From positions 1 to 64,000 of the forward strand of contig NZ_RQVR01000013.1 in the NCBI RefSeq assembly GCF_003865365.1: a DNA stretch of 64,000 bases, in the 5' to 3' direction. The position numbers were made by a program, and so were the translations under genes. The notes below the pieces were generated by a model. The model was not told the origin of the DNA, did no database searches, and was given only the letters and a program-made list of their open reading frames with translations. This document shows positions 36,247-44,283 of the stretch, in pieces. Positions within the stretch are counted from its first letter, which is position 1, and each line of letters begins with the position of its first letter. Source of the stretch: Flavobacterium macacae (GTDB taxonomy: Bacteria; Bacteroidota; Bacteroidia; Flavobacteriales; Flavobacteriaceae).

Positions 36247-36834
36247 ATGTTTACAGGAATAATTGAAACCCTCGGGACGATAAAAAACATACAAAAAGAG
36301 CAGGAAAATCTACATATCACTGTTTCTTCATCAATTACAAATGAATTAAAAATTGACCAGAGCGTTTCGCACAACGGCGTATGCTTAACAGTTGTCGCCA
36401 TTTCGGGCGATGATTTTACGGTAACTGCCATTAAAGAATCGATTGACAAGACGAATATTGGAGATTGGAAACTCGGCGATTCTGTTAATTTAGAAAGAGC
36501 GATGAAACTCGGTGACCGATTAGACGGACATATCGTTCAAGGTCACGTAGATCAAACCGGAATCTGCAAAAGTGTGGAAGAAAATGGCGGAAGCTGGCAG
36601 TATACGTTTGAATATGACGCCGATCTTAACAACATTACCATTGAAAAAGGCTCGATTACCGTTAACGGTGTGAGTTTGACCGTTGTAAATTCAAAGAAAA
36701 ATGAATTTAGCGTAGCGATAATTCCTTACACACACGAACACACCAATTTTAATACTTTTAAAGTCGGGACAAAAATCAATTTAGAGTTTGATGTCATCGG
36801 TAAATATGTAACGAGATTGAATCAATTGCGATAA
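36247..36834 (+). CDS. ribE: Riboflavin synthase alpha subunit
   Basis: The enzyme dismutates two 6,7-dimethyl-8-ribityllumazine molecules to riboflavin. The N-terminal MFTGIIETLGTI is diagnostic. Two lumazine-binding repeats are visible: VSHNGVCLTVVAI with LGDRLDGHIVQGHVDQTG in the first half, and GSITVNGVSLTVVN in the second. The 195 residues are normal. No FMN riboswitch fold is evident in the short leader; only 60 bases separate it from pdxA. Confidence 0.96.
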   Translation: MFTGIIETLGTIKNIQKEQENLHITVSSSITNELKIDQSVSHNGVCLTVVAISGDDFTVTAIKESIDKTNIGDWKLGDSVNLERAMKLGDRLDGHIVQGHVDQTGICKSVEENGGSWQYTFEYDADLNNITIEKGSITVNGVSLTVVNSKKNEFSVAIIPYTHEHTNFNTFKVGTKINLEFDVIGKYVTRLNQLR

Positions 36835-36852
36835 GCAAAACCTTTATAAAAC

Positions 36853-36884
36853 AAAAAACTCCGATTTACATCGGAGTTTTTTTA
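36853..36884. terminator. Bidirectional terminator overlapping a stop codon
   Basis: AAAAAACTCCGAT pairs with ATCGGAGTTTTTTT. The minus-strand stop codon of the small gene (36866-36868) lies in the loop of this hairpin. Confidence 0.85.
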
Positions 36885-37144
36885 TGATTTATTTTTTTGA
36901 ATATTACAAAAGTGCCAAAAAGCAATCCTACGTACATTAATATATCAATTGAATTATTTGCAGGAAGCGGAGCACTACAATATGACTCAGGATCCATCAA
37001 ACATTGGTTATATGCTGCTACATCATCTTCAAATTCAACACAACAGTCTTCACCTGGTGGCACAGGCGGATCCAGAGCAAATGCCAATCCAGTCTGCATT
37101 AATAAAAACAATACGATAAAAAATAGTTTTGGAGCATTTTTCAT
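36866..37144 (-). CDS. Small exported protein with a C-terminal membrane-anchor tail
   Basis: The 92-residue product begins with a signal peptide (MKNAPKLFFIVLFLLMQTGLAFA). A short acidic mature part follows with four cysteines (EDCCVEFEDD, YNQCLMDP, ESYCSAPLP). It ends with NNSIDILMYVGLLFGTFVIF, one hydrophobic segment, and a basic tail (KKINHKKTPM). This tripartite C-terminus resembles the short PID-type membrane-sorting tails of flavobacterial proteins, with SID in place of PID. No sorting enzyme is encoded in this window. The function is unknown. Its upstream region holds a long inverted repeat. Confidence 0.75.
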   Translation of the reverse strand: MKNAPKLFFIVLFLLMQTGLAFALDPPVPPGEDCCVEFEDDVAAYNQCLMDPESYCSAPLPANNSIDILMYVGLLFGTFVIFKKINHKKTPM

Positions 37145-37175
37145 GGCTGTAAAAGTAAGTAAAAAATCAATTTTA

Positions 37176-37261
37176 AAAAATAAATACGTAGCAAATTCAT
37201 TTCTAATTCAAATTAATTATAATAAAATTAATTTTGAATTAAAATTCTTACGTATTTTTTA
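37176..37261. repeat. 86-bp AT-rich inverted repeat
   Basis: AATACGTA (37183-37190) pairs with TACGTATT (37250-37257), and TAATTCAAATTAATT (37204-37218) pairs with AATTAATTTTGAATTA (37226-37241). The arms are separated by an 8-base tip. It lies upstream of the small exported gene. Confidence 0.65.
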
Positions 37262-37400
37262 CCATCTTCATTATTCACAATTTTCAAGTTATTAAATAGC
37301 TCATCTAAAGAAACATAACGTAATGAATCATTTAATCTTCGTCTATACCACCAGCCAGCAAATCATAAAATATTTAGTGCTTTCAGGGAAACATTCTTTC

Positions 37401-37961
37401 ATGAAGCAATGCTCCTCGATTGTACTTTTAGTTACTTTTTCTTTTTTGCCTTTCTTGCCAGAAACAAAATGAATGAAAGCACAAAACCAGTACCTCTTCA
37501 AAAACCTCAAATAAAGATGATTTTCTTTATAGTTCACTTTACTTAAAAGTTTCCGAAGACATTGAAAAAGACAGTCTCCATTTAATTTTAAACGAATTAA
37601 AAAATTTCGCTTTAAAAAGCAGCAACCTCAGCAAGTCTTGACAGTAGCTATCTCTATTTTGAAAAGGCGAAAGAATTATTATACAAAAACAAGAGACAGC
37701 ACACGGGCCCTAATGTTTTACTAAAATTGTCTGAGATTGCGATGGAAAATTATGATTTTGATTTGACACAAAGTCTTGCGACAGAAGCTTTGTCGTATTT
37801 AAAACACAATGCTAATCCTGAGTACGTTTCGCACTTAACAACATGATTGGTTTGTCTTTTAATCACAAGAGCCATTATGAAAGCACTTGTTTTATTATGA
37901 AAAAGCTTTAAATGCTTGCGATAATGAATTGTTTAAAAATAATATTGCCAAAACATTTTAA
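37401..37961 (+). pseudogene. Decayed TPR lipoprotein (sensor/regulator-type) remnant
   Basis: The coding trace runs through several frames. It opens with an exported N-terminus (MKQCSSIVLLVTFSFL) and, after a frame change, a lipobox-like LSCQKQNE. An in-frame TGA follows. KDDFLYSSLYLKVSEDIEKD continues to a TGA at SKS. One frame over, LDSSYLYFEKAKELLYKNK and LLKLSEIAMENYDFDLTQ follow, then MIGLSFNHKSHYES, and in a further frame FYYEKALNACDNELFKNNIAKTF. The AYYYFEKAK/FYYEKAL pattern is that of TPR units in flavobacterial lipoproteins that end in a histidine kinase or LuxR output domain; that C-terminal part is gone. At least four lesions are needed to join the frames. Confidence 0.75.
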
Positions 37962-38055
37962 GGAAAATCGTAAAAAAATTTTAAATAGTTTTAAGTTTAC
38001 CCTATTAAATTAATAGAGAAATTTATCTCATCACCATCAAAGTTAAATCCGCATT

Positions 38056-39240
38056 TTATAGTGTGGCTTCTTTATATTTTAATCGATACCAAACATAAAG
38101 CAGCGCTAATAAAGTAACTCCGGCAGAAAAGTACATCAACATCGGGATTTTTGAGATTGCATCTTGATATACCCAACCCGAAAACAAGGCTCCAAGACCA
38201 ATTCCTGCTTCAAGAGCAATATACATGGTAGCCATCGCCTTGCCGCGATGCTCTGGAAAACTCATATCCACAGTCCAGGCATTCAAGGCAGGAGAAACGA
38301 TTCCCGTAGCAATTCCATATACAAAAGCTCCAAAAAGCAGCCCTGTTGCGGTTGTGGAAAATCCGGTAATTACGAGTGAAAAAATTAAAAAAACCAATCC
38401 GACATTAATTAATTTGAGCCTTCCATATTTATCCGAAGCTTTTCCTGCAACAAAACGAACCAAAAGCGAAGCAATGGTAAATACCATAAAAAACATTCCT
38501 TTATTTGCAATTCCCAGATGCTGGCTCCAATCTGGAATCAAAGTCAGAATAACGCCATAAGCCATATACGAAAGAAACGTCACAACAGCTGCTGGCAAAA
38601 CTTCAACGGCAATAATATCTTTTCTAGAGATTTTTAAAATATGAAGACTAAAACGTTGCTTGTATTTTAAGGTTTCCTTCATATTCATCAAAATTAGAAT
38701 AGAAAGCAGAGCAAAAACAGAGGAAGCATAAAAAAGCATATTCATTGAAGAATAAATTTTAATCGTACTCCCAATTGCGGGACCAATGGCCATTCCGGTA
38801 CTAAAACACAATCCGTGGATGCCGAGTGCTTCGCCCCATCTTTCTCTTGGAATAATGTCAGCAACATAAGCCGCAGTTGCCGTGGGCTTAAAACCTGTAG
38901 AAAATCCGTGAATCAATCTTAAAAACAAAAATCCAGAAACAGTTGTCAAAACCGGATAAAGCATACCACACACAAAACAAACTATCGAACCAACAGCCAT
39001 TACAGGAACACGACCTAAAGTGTCGGTCAGTCTTCCACTAAAAGGTCTTGAGATTCCAGCCGTCAAAGTAAACAAAGCAATAATCAAACCTTTATATTCC
39101 GCGCCACCCATTTTGCTCAAATATTCAGGCAATTCTGGAATCAGCATATTAAAACTAGCCGAAAATAAAAGGGAGCTCAAACAAACCAGTCCAAATTGAA
39201 TATTATAAATGGGATGAACTGTTGTATCAGAAGAAGTCAT
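38056..39240 (-). CDS. MFS transporter
   Basis: The 394-residue protein has 12 predicted membrane helices and the MFS loop signature between helices 2 and 3 (SGRLTDTLGRVPVMAVGS), repeated in degenerate form after helix 8 (AGKASDKYGRLKLINVG). It looks like a drug/metabolite exporter of the DHA1 type; the substrate cannot be told. A candidate small RNA or leader with its own terminator ends about 100 bases upstream on the same strand, which could attenuate expression. The start is ATG at 39240. Confidence 0.9.
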   Translation of the reverse strand: MTSSDTTVHPIYNIQFGLVCLSSLLFSASFNMLIPELPEYLSKMGGAEYKGLIIALFTLTAGISRPFSGRLTDTLGRVPVMAVGSIVCFVCGMLYPVLTTVSGFLFLRLIHGFSTGFKPTATAAYVADIIPRERWGEALGIHGLCFSTGMAIGPAIGSTIKIYSSMNMLFYASSVFALLSILILMNMKETLKYKQRFSLHILKISRKDIIAVEVLPAAVVTFLSYMAYGVILTLIPDWSQHLGIANKGMFFMVFTIASLLVRFVAGKASDKYGRLKLINVGLVFLIFSLVITGFSTTATGLLFGAFVYGIATGIVSPALNAWTVDMSFPEHRGKAMATMYIALEAGIGLGALFSGWVYQDAISKIPMLMYFSAGVTLLALLYVWYRLKYKEATL

Positions 39241-39339
39241 ATTCGTAAATTATGCAACAAAGATACAAACATCAGCTTTTACATCCTTTATTTTCACACA
39301 AGATTACAAGGTAAAATCAATAGTAATTTGATTTCTTAT

Positions 39340-39467
39340 AAATAAAAAAACCTACAGCTTTTTTAATGCCATAGGTCTTTAACTACAACTATTAACTTAA
39401 ACTAAAAACCATCTTCGTTCTTAAAAAAGAGATCCTTTTTTTAAAGATGTGATTTTATTTCTACCTA
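39340..39467 (-). ncRNA. Candidate small RNA or attenuated leader upstream of the MFS gene
   Basis: On the minus strand a TATATTTG promoter box (39471-39478) predicts a start near 39467. About 125 bases on, ACCTATGGC and GCTGTAGGT form a stem (39349-39376) followed by TTTTTTT. Between them lies an AAAAAAAGGATCTCTTTTTT hairpin and two minimal reading frames (MVFSLS and MALKKL). The rest of the 39241-39695 gap (39479-39695) shows nothing I recognise. Confidence 0.4.
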
Positions 39468-39695
39468 TTCCAAATATAAATGAAAGCATTGTCAAAAAAT
39501 AAATTTTGTAGGAAAATCACATTTTGTCATTTATTTAAAAAAAACTATTTAAATACAGCTTAATATGTTAACAAAAACCTCAAAGTCCTTACAATTCAGT
39601 TTTTTATCTTAAACTATCAAAAATAATTTGTGAGTCGCTTAAAAAAACATTATTTTTAATATTGATTCTCAATACCTTTCCAAAATCTAATAAAA

Positions 39696-42074
39696 TTGCA
39701 ACATCCTACAATTGATTACCAAAATATCTTTGAATCAATGCCAAAAAAATGTGCGTTGTTAAATGCGCTAAATGATAGTTTTGAACTAATTTCAATAACT
39801 GAAACTTATGTTCAACTCACTACAACATCTCGCGAAGAACTAATTGGAATTAGCATTTTTAAAAATTTTATTGGAAATCCAAACTTTACAGAAAGTTCAC
39901 AAAAACTTAAAGAAGCATTTCAACGCTGTATTTCAAAAAAAAGTACTTCAAAACTTACCCGATATCGTCACGATACCATCGATGTTTCCGGAAAATCTAT
40001 TGAAAAATATTGGAAGATTACAAACAAACCCATTTTAAAAGACAATCAAGTACAAATGATTCTTCTCACCTTAGAAGATATCACTGAAGAAATTTTAGAA
40101 AAAAACAATTTTCAAGCCACACAAAAAGACGAAAGACTGCAGAGTTTTATTGAAAGTGCTCCTTTTCCGATTGGCATTTACATTGGAAAAGAAATGAGAA
40201 TTGCATTTGCAAACCAAGCTATAATTGACGTTTGGGGTAAAAAAGAGGTAGTCGGAAAAACCTATTCTGAAATTTTACCTGAACTTGAAAATCAAGAAAT
40301 TTTTCAACAACTTGATACCGTTTTCACTACCGGAAAAGCTTTCCACAGTAAAAACCAAAGAATTGATTTAGAACACAAAAAGAAACTCAAGACTTTTTAT
40401 TTCAACTATAGTTTTACCCCTTTATTTGATGTATCTGGAAACGTGTATGGCGTGATGAATACCGCCGCAAACGTTACTGACCTTAATGTTGCACTACAAA
40501 AAGTAGCCGAAAGCGAAGACCGCTATCGAACGCTCATTGAAAATTCAACTGTTGCTGCTGCGCTGTATCGAGGGGAGGATTTGATTTTGCAATATGCCAA
40601 CAATATCATGCTTAATTTTTGGGGAAAAGACGCTTCAGCAATTGGAAAATCGCTGTATAATGCCGTTCCAGAACTTCTAAATCAGGATTTTCCAAAATTG
40701 ATGAAAGCGGTTTATGAAACCGGAGAAGAATACACCGGATTTGAACAAATGGCAACCCTTTTAATTGACGGAGAACTTAAAGATTCCTACTTTAACTTCA
40801 CTTACAAACCGCTCAGAAATCAAGATGGCCATATTTATGGAATCCACCATATGGCTGTTGATGTTACGGCACAAGTACTCATAAAAAAAGAACTCGAAAA
40901 GAGTGAAAATAATTTTAGAATGATAATTCTTCAAGCCCCTGTAGCCATCTGCATTTTCCATGGAGAAGACTATAAATTTGGAATAATAAACTCTTTAATG
41001 GAAAGAATTCTTGGACGAAAGGCTTCTTTTTTAGAAGGAAAACCTTTTTTTGAAGCCATGCCCGAGATGATAAATGACGGGTTAAAACCAATTCTAGACG
41101 AGATTATGATTCATGGAACTTCTTATAAATCAGAAGAGCAGAAATTCATTTTGCCTCGTGGAGATTCCCAAGAAACCATCTATACGAGTTACATTTATGA
41201 ACCTATAAAAGATGCTTCGGGAAAAGTAAAAAGTATTGTTGTGGTAGCAAGCGACACTACGCAACAAGTTCTGGCACGCAGAAAAATTGAAGAAGTTGTT
41301 TCGGCCAGAACAAAAGATTTAGCCGAAGCCAACAAAAGCCTGAAAGAATCCAACGCTGAATTAGAGCAATTTGCATACATCGCGTCACACGACCTTCAAG
41401 AACCGTTGCGAAAGATTTCGATTTTCGGAAAAATGTTAGAAGAAAGCTTGGAAAATGTGAGCGACCGTTCTTTAAATTATATGAACAAAATTAACCGTTC
41501 GACGCAAAGAATGTCGAATTTGATTAAAGATATTTTGGGCTATTCACAACTTTCAAAAGACACTGATGTTTTCAGAAAAGTGGATTTAAACAAATCTTTA
41601 AAAAGAATAATTACCGATTATGAACTTATTATCGAGCAGAAAAATGTAAGCCTGGATTGGACGGAACTGCCCGTTATTGAAGCAATTCCGTTGCAGATTT
41701 CTCAACTTTTGAGTAATTTGATTTCAAATTCAATCAAATACAGTCGCGAAGGAATTGCTCCAGAAATTACGCTGACCTCTGAAAACGCATCGCAAGAAGA
41801 AGTTATCAAACACAATTTACCTTTTGCGAAAACCAAATATGTTAAAATCACCTTTACTGACAACGGAATCGGTTTCAAGCAAGAATATGCCGAAAAAATC
41901 TTTGCCATTTTTCAACGTCTGCACGGAAAAACCGACTACGAAGGAACCGGAATTGGATTGGCAATGTGCAAAAAAATTGCCCAAAACCATTACGGAACCA
42001 TTTTTGCCGAAGGAAGTGATAGCTTTGGAGCCAAATTTGTTCTTTTGTTGCCGATTAAACAAGAGAAAAAATAG
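39696..42074 (+). CDS. Multi-PAS sensor histidine kinase
   Basis: The 792-residue kinase has no signal peptide or membrane helix and should be cytoplasmic. Four PAS units can be placed: a degenerate one at about 8-125, then about 145-265 (IESAPFPIGIYIGKEMRIAFANQ), 270-395 (LIENSTVAAALYRGEDLI) and 400-530 (ILQAPVAICIFHGEDYKFG), followed by a coiled linker. HisKA has the phospho-accepting H565 in YIASHDLQEPLRK. HATPase motifs are LISNSIKYS, FTDNGIGF and GTGIGLAMCKKI. The start is TTG at 39696; no ATG precedes the conserved DYQNIFE. No response regulator is adjacent, so its partner is unknown. Confidence 0.92.
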   Translation: MQHPTIDYQNIFESMPKKCALLNALNDSFELISITETYVQLTTTSREELIGISIFKNFIGNPNFTESSQKLKEAFQRCISKKSTSKLTRYRHDTIDVSGKSIEKYWKITNKPILKDNQVQMILLTLEDITEEILEKNNFQATQKDERLQSFIESAPFPIGIYIGKEMRIAFANQAIIDVWGKKEVVGKTYSEILPELENQEIFQQLDTVFTTGKAFHSKNQRIDLEHKKKLKTFYFNYSFTPLFDVSGNVYGVMNTAANVTDLNVALQKVAESEDRYRTLIENSTVAAALYRGEDLILQYANNIMLNFWGKDASAIGKSLYNAVPELLNQDFPKLMKAVYETGEEYTGFEQMATLLIDGELKDSYFNFTYKPLRNQDGHIYGIHHMAVDVTAQVLIKKELEKSENNFRMIILQAPVAICIFHGEDYKFGIINSLMERILGRKASFLEGKPFFEAMPEMINDGLKPILDEIMIHGTSYKSEEQKFILPRGDSQETIYTSYIYEPIKDASGKVKSIVVVASDTTQQVLARRKIEEVVSARTKDLAEANKSLKESNAELEQFAYIASHDLQEPLRKISIFGKMLEESLENVSDRSLNYMNKINRSTQRMSNLIKDILGYSQLSKDTDVFRKVDLNKSLKRIITDYELIIEQKNVSLDWTELPVIEAIPLQISQLLSNLISNSIKYSREGIAPEITLTSENASQEEVIKHNLPFAKTKYVKITFTDNGIGFKQEYAEKIFAIFQRLHGKTDYEGTGIGLAMCKKIAQNHYGTIFAEGSDSFGAKFVLLLPIKQEKK

Positions 42075-42075
42075 C

Positions 42076-43008
42076 TTAAAAACTTTCAAAAATTAAATCT
42101 TTATTAGCCATAACTCCAGACATTGACCCGTTTGAAACAGCAAATGCCACAGATCGCATTGCTGAATTATCCCCACAAGCATAAATCCCTGGAACGGTTG
42201 TTTTTTGAAATTGATCCACTTGAAGCAATCCTTGTTCATTAATTTCACACCCTAATTTTTCTGGTATTTTACAATGCTGTTCAAAATCTATTTTGGGATA
42301 AACCGCTTCCACCTTTGCTTGCGAACCATCCTTAAATTCGATAGCGCTAATTTTTCCGTGAACGTGAAGTACCATTGAAATTTCTTTCTCGTTAACCTTT
42401 ATATTCTTTTCACAAAGCTTTTCAAATTGCTCTTCGGTAAAAGTGGCTTTTCCATTGGTGAATAAGGTCAGCTTATTAGTCCAATTTGAAATCATTTTAG
42501 AAAATTCAAAGCCAATTTCTCCATGGGCTATAATTCCGGTTTCTAAATTACGTACTTCATAACCATGACAATACGGACAATGCAAAATCGAAATACCCCA
42601 ACACTCCGCAAAACCTTCAGTTTCCGGGAAAATATCTTTCAAACCTGTCGCAAAAATGAGTTTTTTCGCATTGAAAATCGCACCAGAATCGGTTTCAACG
42701 GCAAAACCGAAAGTTGTTTCTTCGGCATTGACCGCAATTCCGTTTTGAAATTTTACGTTTTCATATTTAGAAACTTGCGATTTGGCTATTTCTGAAATTT
42801 CTTTCGGAGATTTTCCGTCTTGGGTTAAAAAATTATGAGAATATGGCGTTTGGATATTGCACGGTTTACCGCTGTCGATAATCAATACTTTGCGAAGCGA
42901 ACGACCCAGTGCCATTGCCGATGAAAGTCCAGAATAACTACCTCCAACTATAATTACGTCGAAAAAAGTAGGATTTTCAAACGTTTCTGGATTAAGATTT
43001 GGATTCAT
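42076..43008 (-). CDS. Thioredoxin-reductase-like FAD/NAD(P) oxidoreductase
   Basis: The 310-residue flavoprotein has the FAD motif DVIIVGGSYSGLSSAMALGRS (17-37 region), the redox pair C144-P-Y-C147 in LHCPYCHGYEV, and the C-terminal FAD site GIYACGDNSAMRSVAFAVSNG. The CPYC pair differs from the CATC of classical TrxB and marks a separate subgroup. It overlaps the MerC-like gene by 17 bases, so the two are translationally coupled. With the Fur-type operator upstream, I infer a role in metal or thiol stress. Confidence 0.9.
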   Translation of the reverse strand: MNPNLNPETFENPTFFDVIIVGGSYSGLSSAMALGRSLRKVLIIDSGKPCNIQTPYSHNFLTQDGKSPKEISEIAKSQVSKYENVKFQNGIAVNAEETTFGFAVETDSGAIFNAKKLIFATGLKDIFPETEGFAECWGISILHCPYCHGYEVRNLETGIIAHGEIGFEFSKMISNWTNKLTLFTNGKATFTEEQFEKLCEKNIKVNEKEISMVLHVHGKISAIEFKDGSQAKVEAVYPKIDFEQHCKIPEKLGCEINEQGLLQVDQFQKTTVPGIYACGDNSAMRSVAFAVSNGSMSGVMANKDLIFESF

Positions 43009-43351
43009 TTTCTCTGTGTTTTTTATAGTTTAAAAAGTGTGCCGTAATCAAACCAAAAGCGCCGAAATAAATCAAATTACTATGATGATGTGAAACGATT
43101 TCAAAAATCACGCATCCGATAATAAGAACAATTGACACCCAAAAAAGTAGCATAGTATAGCGGTTAGCCTGCTTCTGCCCTATTCGGATCACGGCATACA
43201 ATCCGATTAAGGCAAATACTAAATCAATCCAATGATTATGGCTTAATCCCAACGGAATTATGGTCAACATCGGAAAGACAATGCAATGGATGAGGCAAAG
43301 TGTGGCACTTGAAATCCCTAAAATATCTAAAAAGGCGGATTTGTTTTTCAT
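42992..43351 (-). CDS. MerC-domain inner-membrane protein
   Basis: The 119-residue protein has four hydrophobic segments. MerC-type features are DILGISSATLCLIHCIVFPML with two cysteines in the first helix and several His between helices (SHNHW, SHHHSN). MerC proteins are mercury importers in mer operons, but many chromosomal relatives exist without merA. Here the neighbours are a thioredoxin-reductase-like gene and a Fur-family regulator, with no MerA or MerR. I infer handling of a divalent metal. The start is ATG at 43351. Confidence 0.88.
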   Translation of the reverse strand: MKNKSAFLDILGISSATLCLIHCIVFPMLTIIPLGLSHNHWIDLVFALIGLYAVIRIGQKQANRYTMLLFWVSIVLIIGCVIFEIVSHHHSNLIYFGAFGLITAHFLNYKKHRENESKS

Positions 43352-43377
43352 AGTTTTAAATTTATTAAACGAAATGC

Positions 43378-43423
43378 TGTTGCAAATATATAAACTTAAA
43401 TCTTAAACGCAACACAATTGCAA
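43378..43423. promoter_or_regulatory. Fur-family operator over the merC promoter
   Basis: On the minus strand the merC promoter is TTG, 19 bases, then TATATTTG (43383-43390). TGTTGC (43378-43383) and GCAACA (43409-43414) are inverted and cover the -7 and -33 boxes respectively. Two TTGCAA words (43380-43385 and 43418-43423) add further symmetry. The likely binder is the divergent Fur-family product. Confidence 0.6.
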
Positions 43424-43434
43424 TTCTATTTTTA

Positions 43435-43442
43435 TACCTTTG
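43435..43442 (+). promoter_or_regulatory. -7 promoter box (TACCTTTG) abutting the fur-family start codon
   Basis: TACCTTTG fits TAnnTTTG. Its final G is 5 bases before the ATG at 43447, so transcription is predicted to start at or next to the A of the start codon. Confidence 0.55.
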
Positions 43443-43446
43443 TATA

Positions 43447-43836
43447 ATGGAAAAGAAAGTTGTTCGAGAAAGAAGTTCTGCTGTCAGAAACCAGATTTTA
43501 AAAATCTTATCCGAAAAAAAGGAAGCTTTAGCGCACAAAGATTTTCAAGCGATTCTGAAAGATTCTTGTGACCGGGTGACGATTTACAGAGCACTTGACC
43601 GGTTGCACGAAGAAGGAAAAATCCATAAAATTACAGGCATTGAAGGCGTGGTTCAATATGCGCTCTGCAAACAATGCATGGACAAACACCGCCACGACCA
43701 CATCCATTTCAACTGCGTGAAATGCCAAAAAGTTTCGTGTGTTGAAAATAGCGAACCCACAATTCATCTTCCAAAAGAATACCAAGTTCAAGAAATTCAG
43801 TGCATCGTTACCGGAATCTGTCCTGACTGCAAATAA
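43447..43836 (+). CDS. Fur-family metalloregulator (Zur-like)
   Basis: Fur-family repressors bind DNA when loaded with a metal. The 129-residue product has the winged helix (ALAHKDFQAILKDSCDRVTIYRALDRLHEEGKI), then CKQCMDKHRHDHIHFNCVKC, a His-rich metal site plus the CxxC pair of the structural zinc, and a final CPDC pair. These features fit Fur/Zur; the metal is not decided by sequence. It diverges from the merC-flavoprotein pair across a 95-base region with an operator. The start codon lies 5 bases after a promoter box, so its mRNA is probably leaderless. Confidence 0.92.
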   Translation: MEKKVVRERSSAVRNQILKILSEKKEALAHKDFQAILKDSCDRVTIYRALDRLHEEGKIHKITGIEGVVQYALCKQCMDKHRHDHIHFNCVKCQKVSCVENSEPTIHLPKEYQVQEIQCIVTGICPDCK

Positions 43837-44020
43837 TTTTTTCTATTTTTTTCTTGTCTCTTAAAATCAAAAGCAGTTCTGGAACCGCTTTGAAAAACGG
43901 ATGAACCACACGCTCTAAAGTTGCATAAGTTGTAAAGCACGGCAAAAATGCAGGAGAAATCTCTGGCGATATTGATTTGCCCTTTAACCTGAACCTGATG
44001 TAAATGCCGTCTTTTTTTAA
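43808..44020 (-). pseudogene. Possible decayed coding fragment
   Basis: An open frame of 70 codons without a start codon reads LKKDGIYIRFRLKGKSISP, then EISPAFLPCFTTYATLERVV and HPFFKAVPELLLILRDKKK. It looks like real protein. One base of slippage in the A7 tract (44012-44018 on the plus strand) would extend it upstream by VKAKQRILIKK. It overlaps the 3' end of the Fur-family gene. I do not recognise the family. Confidence 0.35.
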
Positions 44021-44061
44021 TTAAAATGCGTTGCTTAGCTTTTACTAAATTATTTATAAAT

Positions 44062-44097
44062 AAAAAAAAGCCTCTACATTGCTGTAAAGGCTTTTTA
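44062..44097 (-). terminator. Terminator of the tRNA gene
   Basis: On the minus strand AAAAGCCTTTACA pairs imperfectly with TGTAGAGGCTTTT and a T8 run follows. Confidence 0.8.
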
Positions 44098-44108
44098 TTC
44101 TAAAAATG

Positions 44109-44182
44109 TGGTCCCACCTGGGCTCGAACCAGGGACCACCTGATTATGAGTCAGGTGCTCTAACCAGCTGAGCTATAGGACC
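44109..44182 (-). tRNA. tRNA with CAU anticodon (tRNA-Ile2 or elongator tRNA-Met)
   Basis: The minus strand folds as a complete 74-base cloverleaf. The acceptor is GGTCCTA/TGGGACC with discriminator A and one T-G pair. The anticodon stem-loop is CCTGA-CTCATAA-TCAGG and the T arm is CCTGG-TTCGAGC-CCAGG. CCA is not encoded. The G1-C72 pair excludes initiator tRNA. The CAU anticodon is read as Met unless lysidine changes it to Ile2; similarity to E. coli ileX in the D and anticodon arms leans to Ile2, but this needs TilS identity elements to settle. Confidence 0.92.
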
Positions 44183-44283
44183 GGTTTAGAGGATGCAATA
44201 TTACCACTATTTTTTGTTCACTCCAAATGTTTTTCTGATTGATTTATGGGAAAGCTAAAAATAATTGCGTTTAGAAAACCTAT

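Noticed and set aside
42992..43351. A mercury-resistance operon
   Set aside because: Only a MerC-like protein is present. MerR, MerP, MerT and MerA are absent, and the regulator is of the Fur type.
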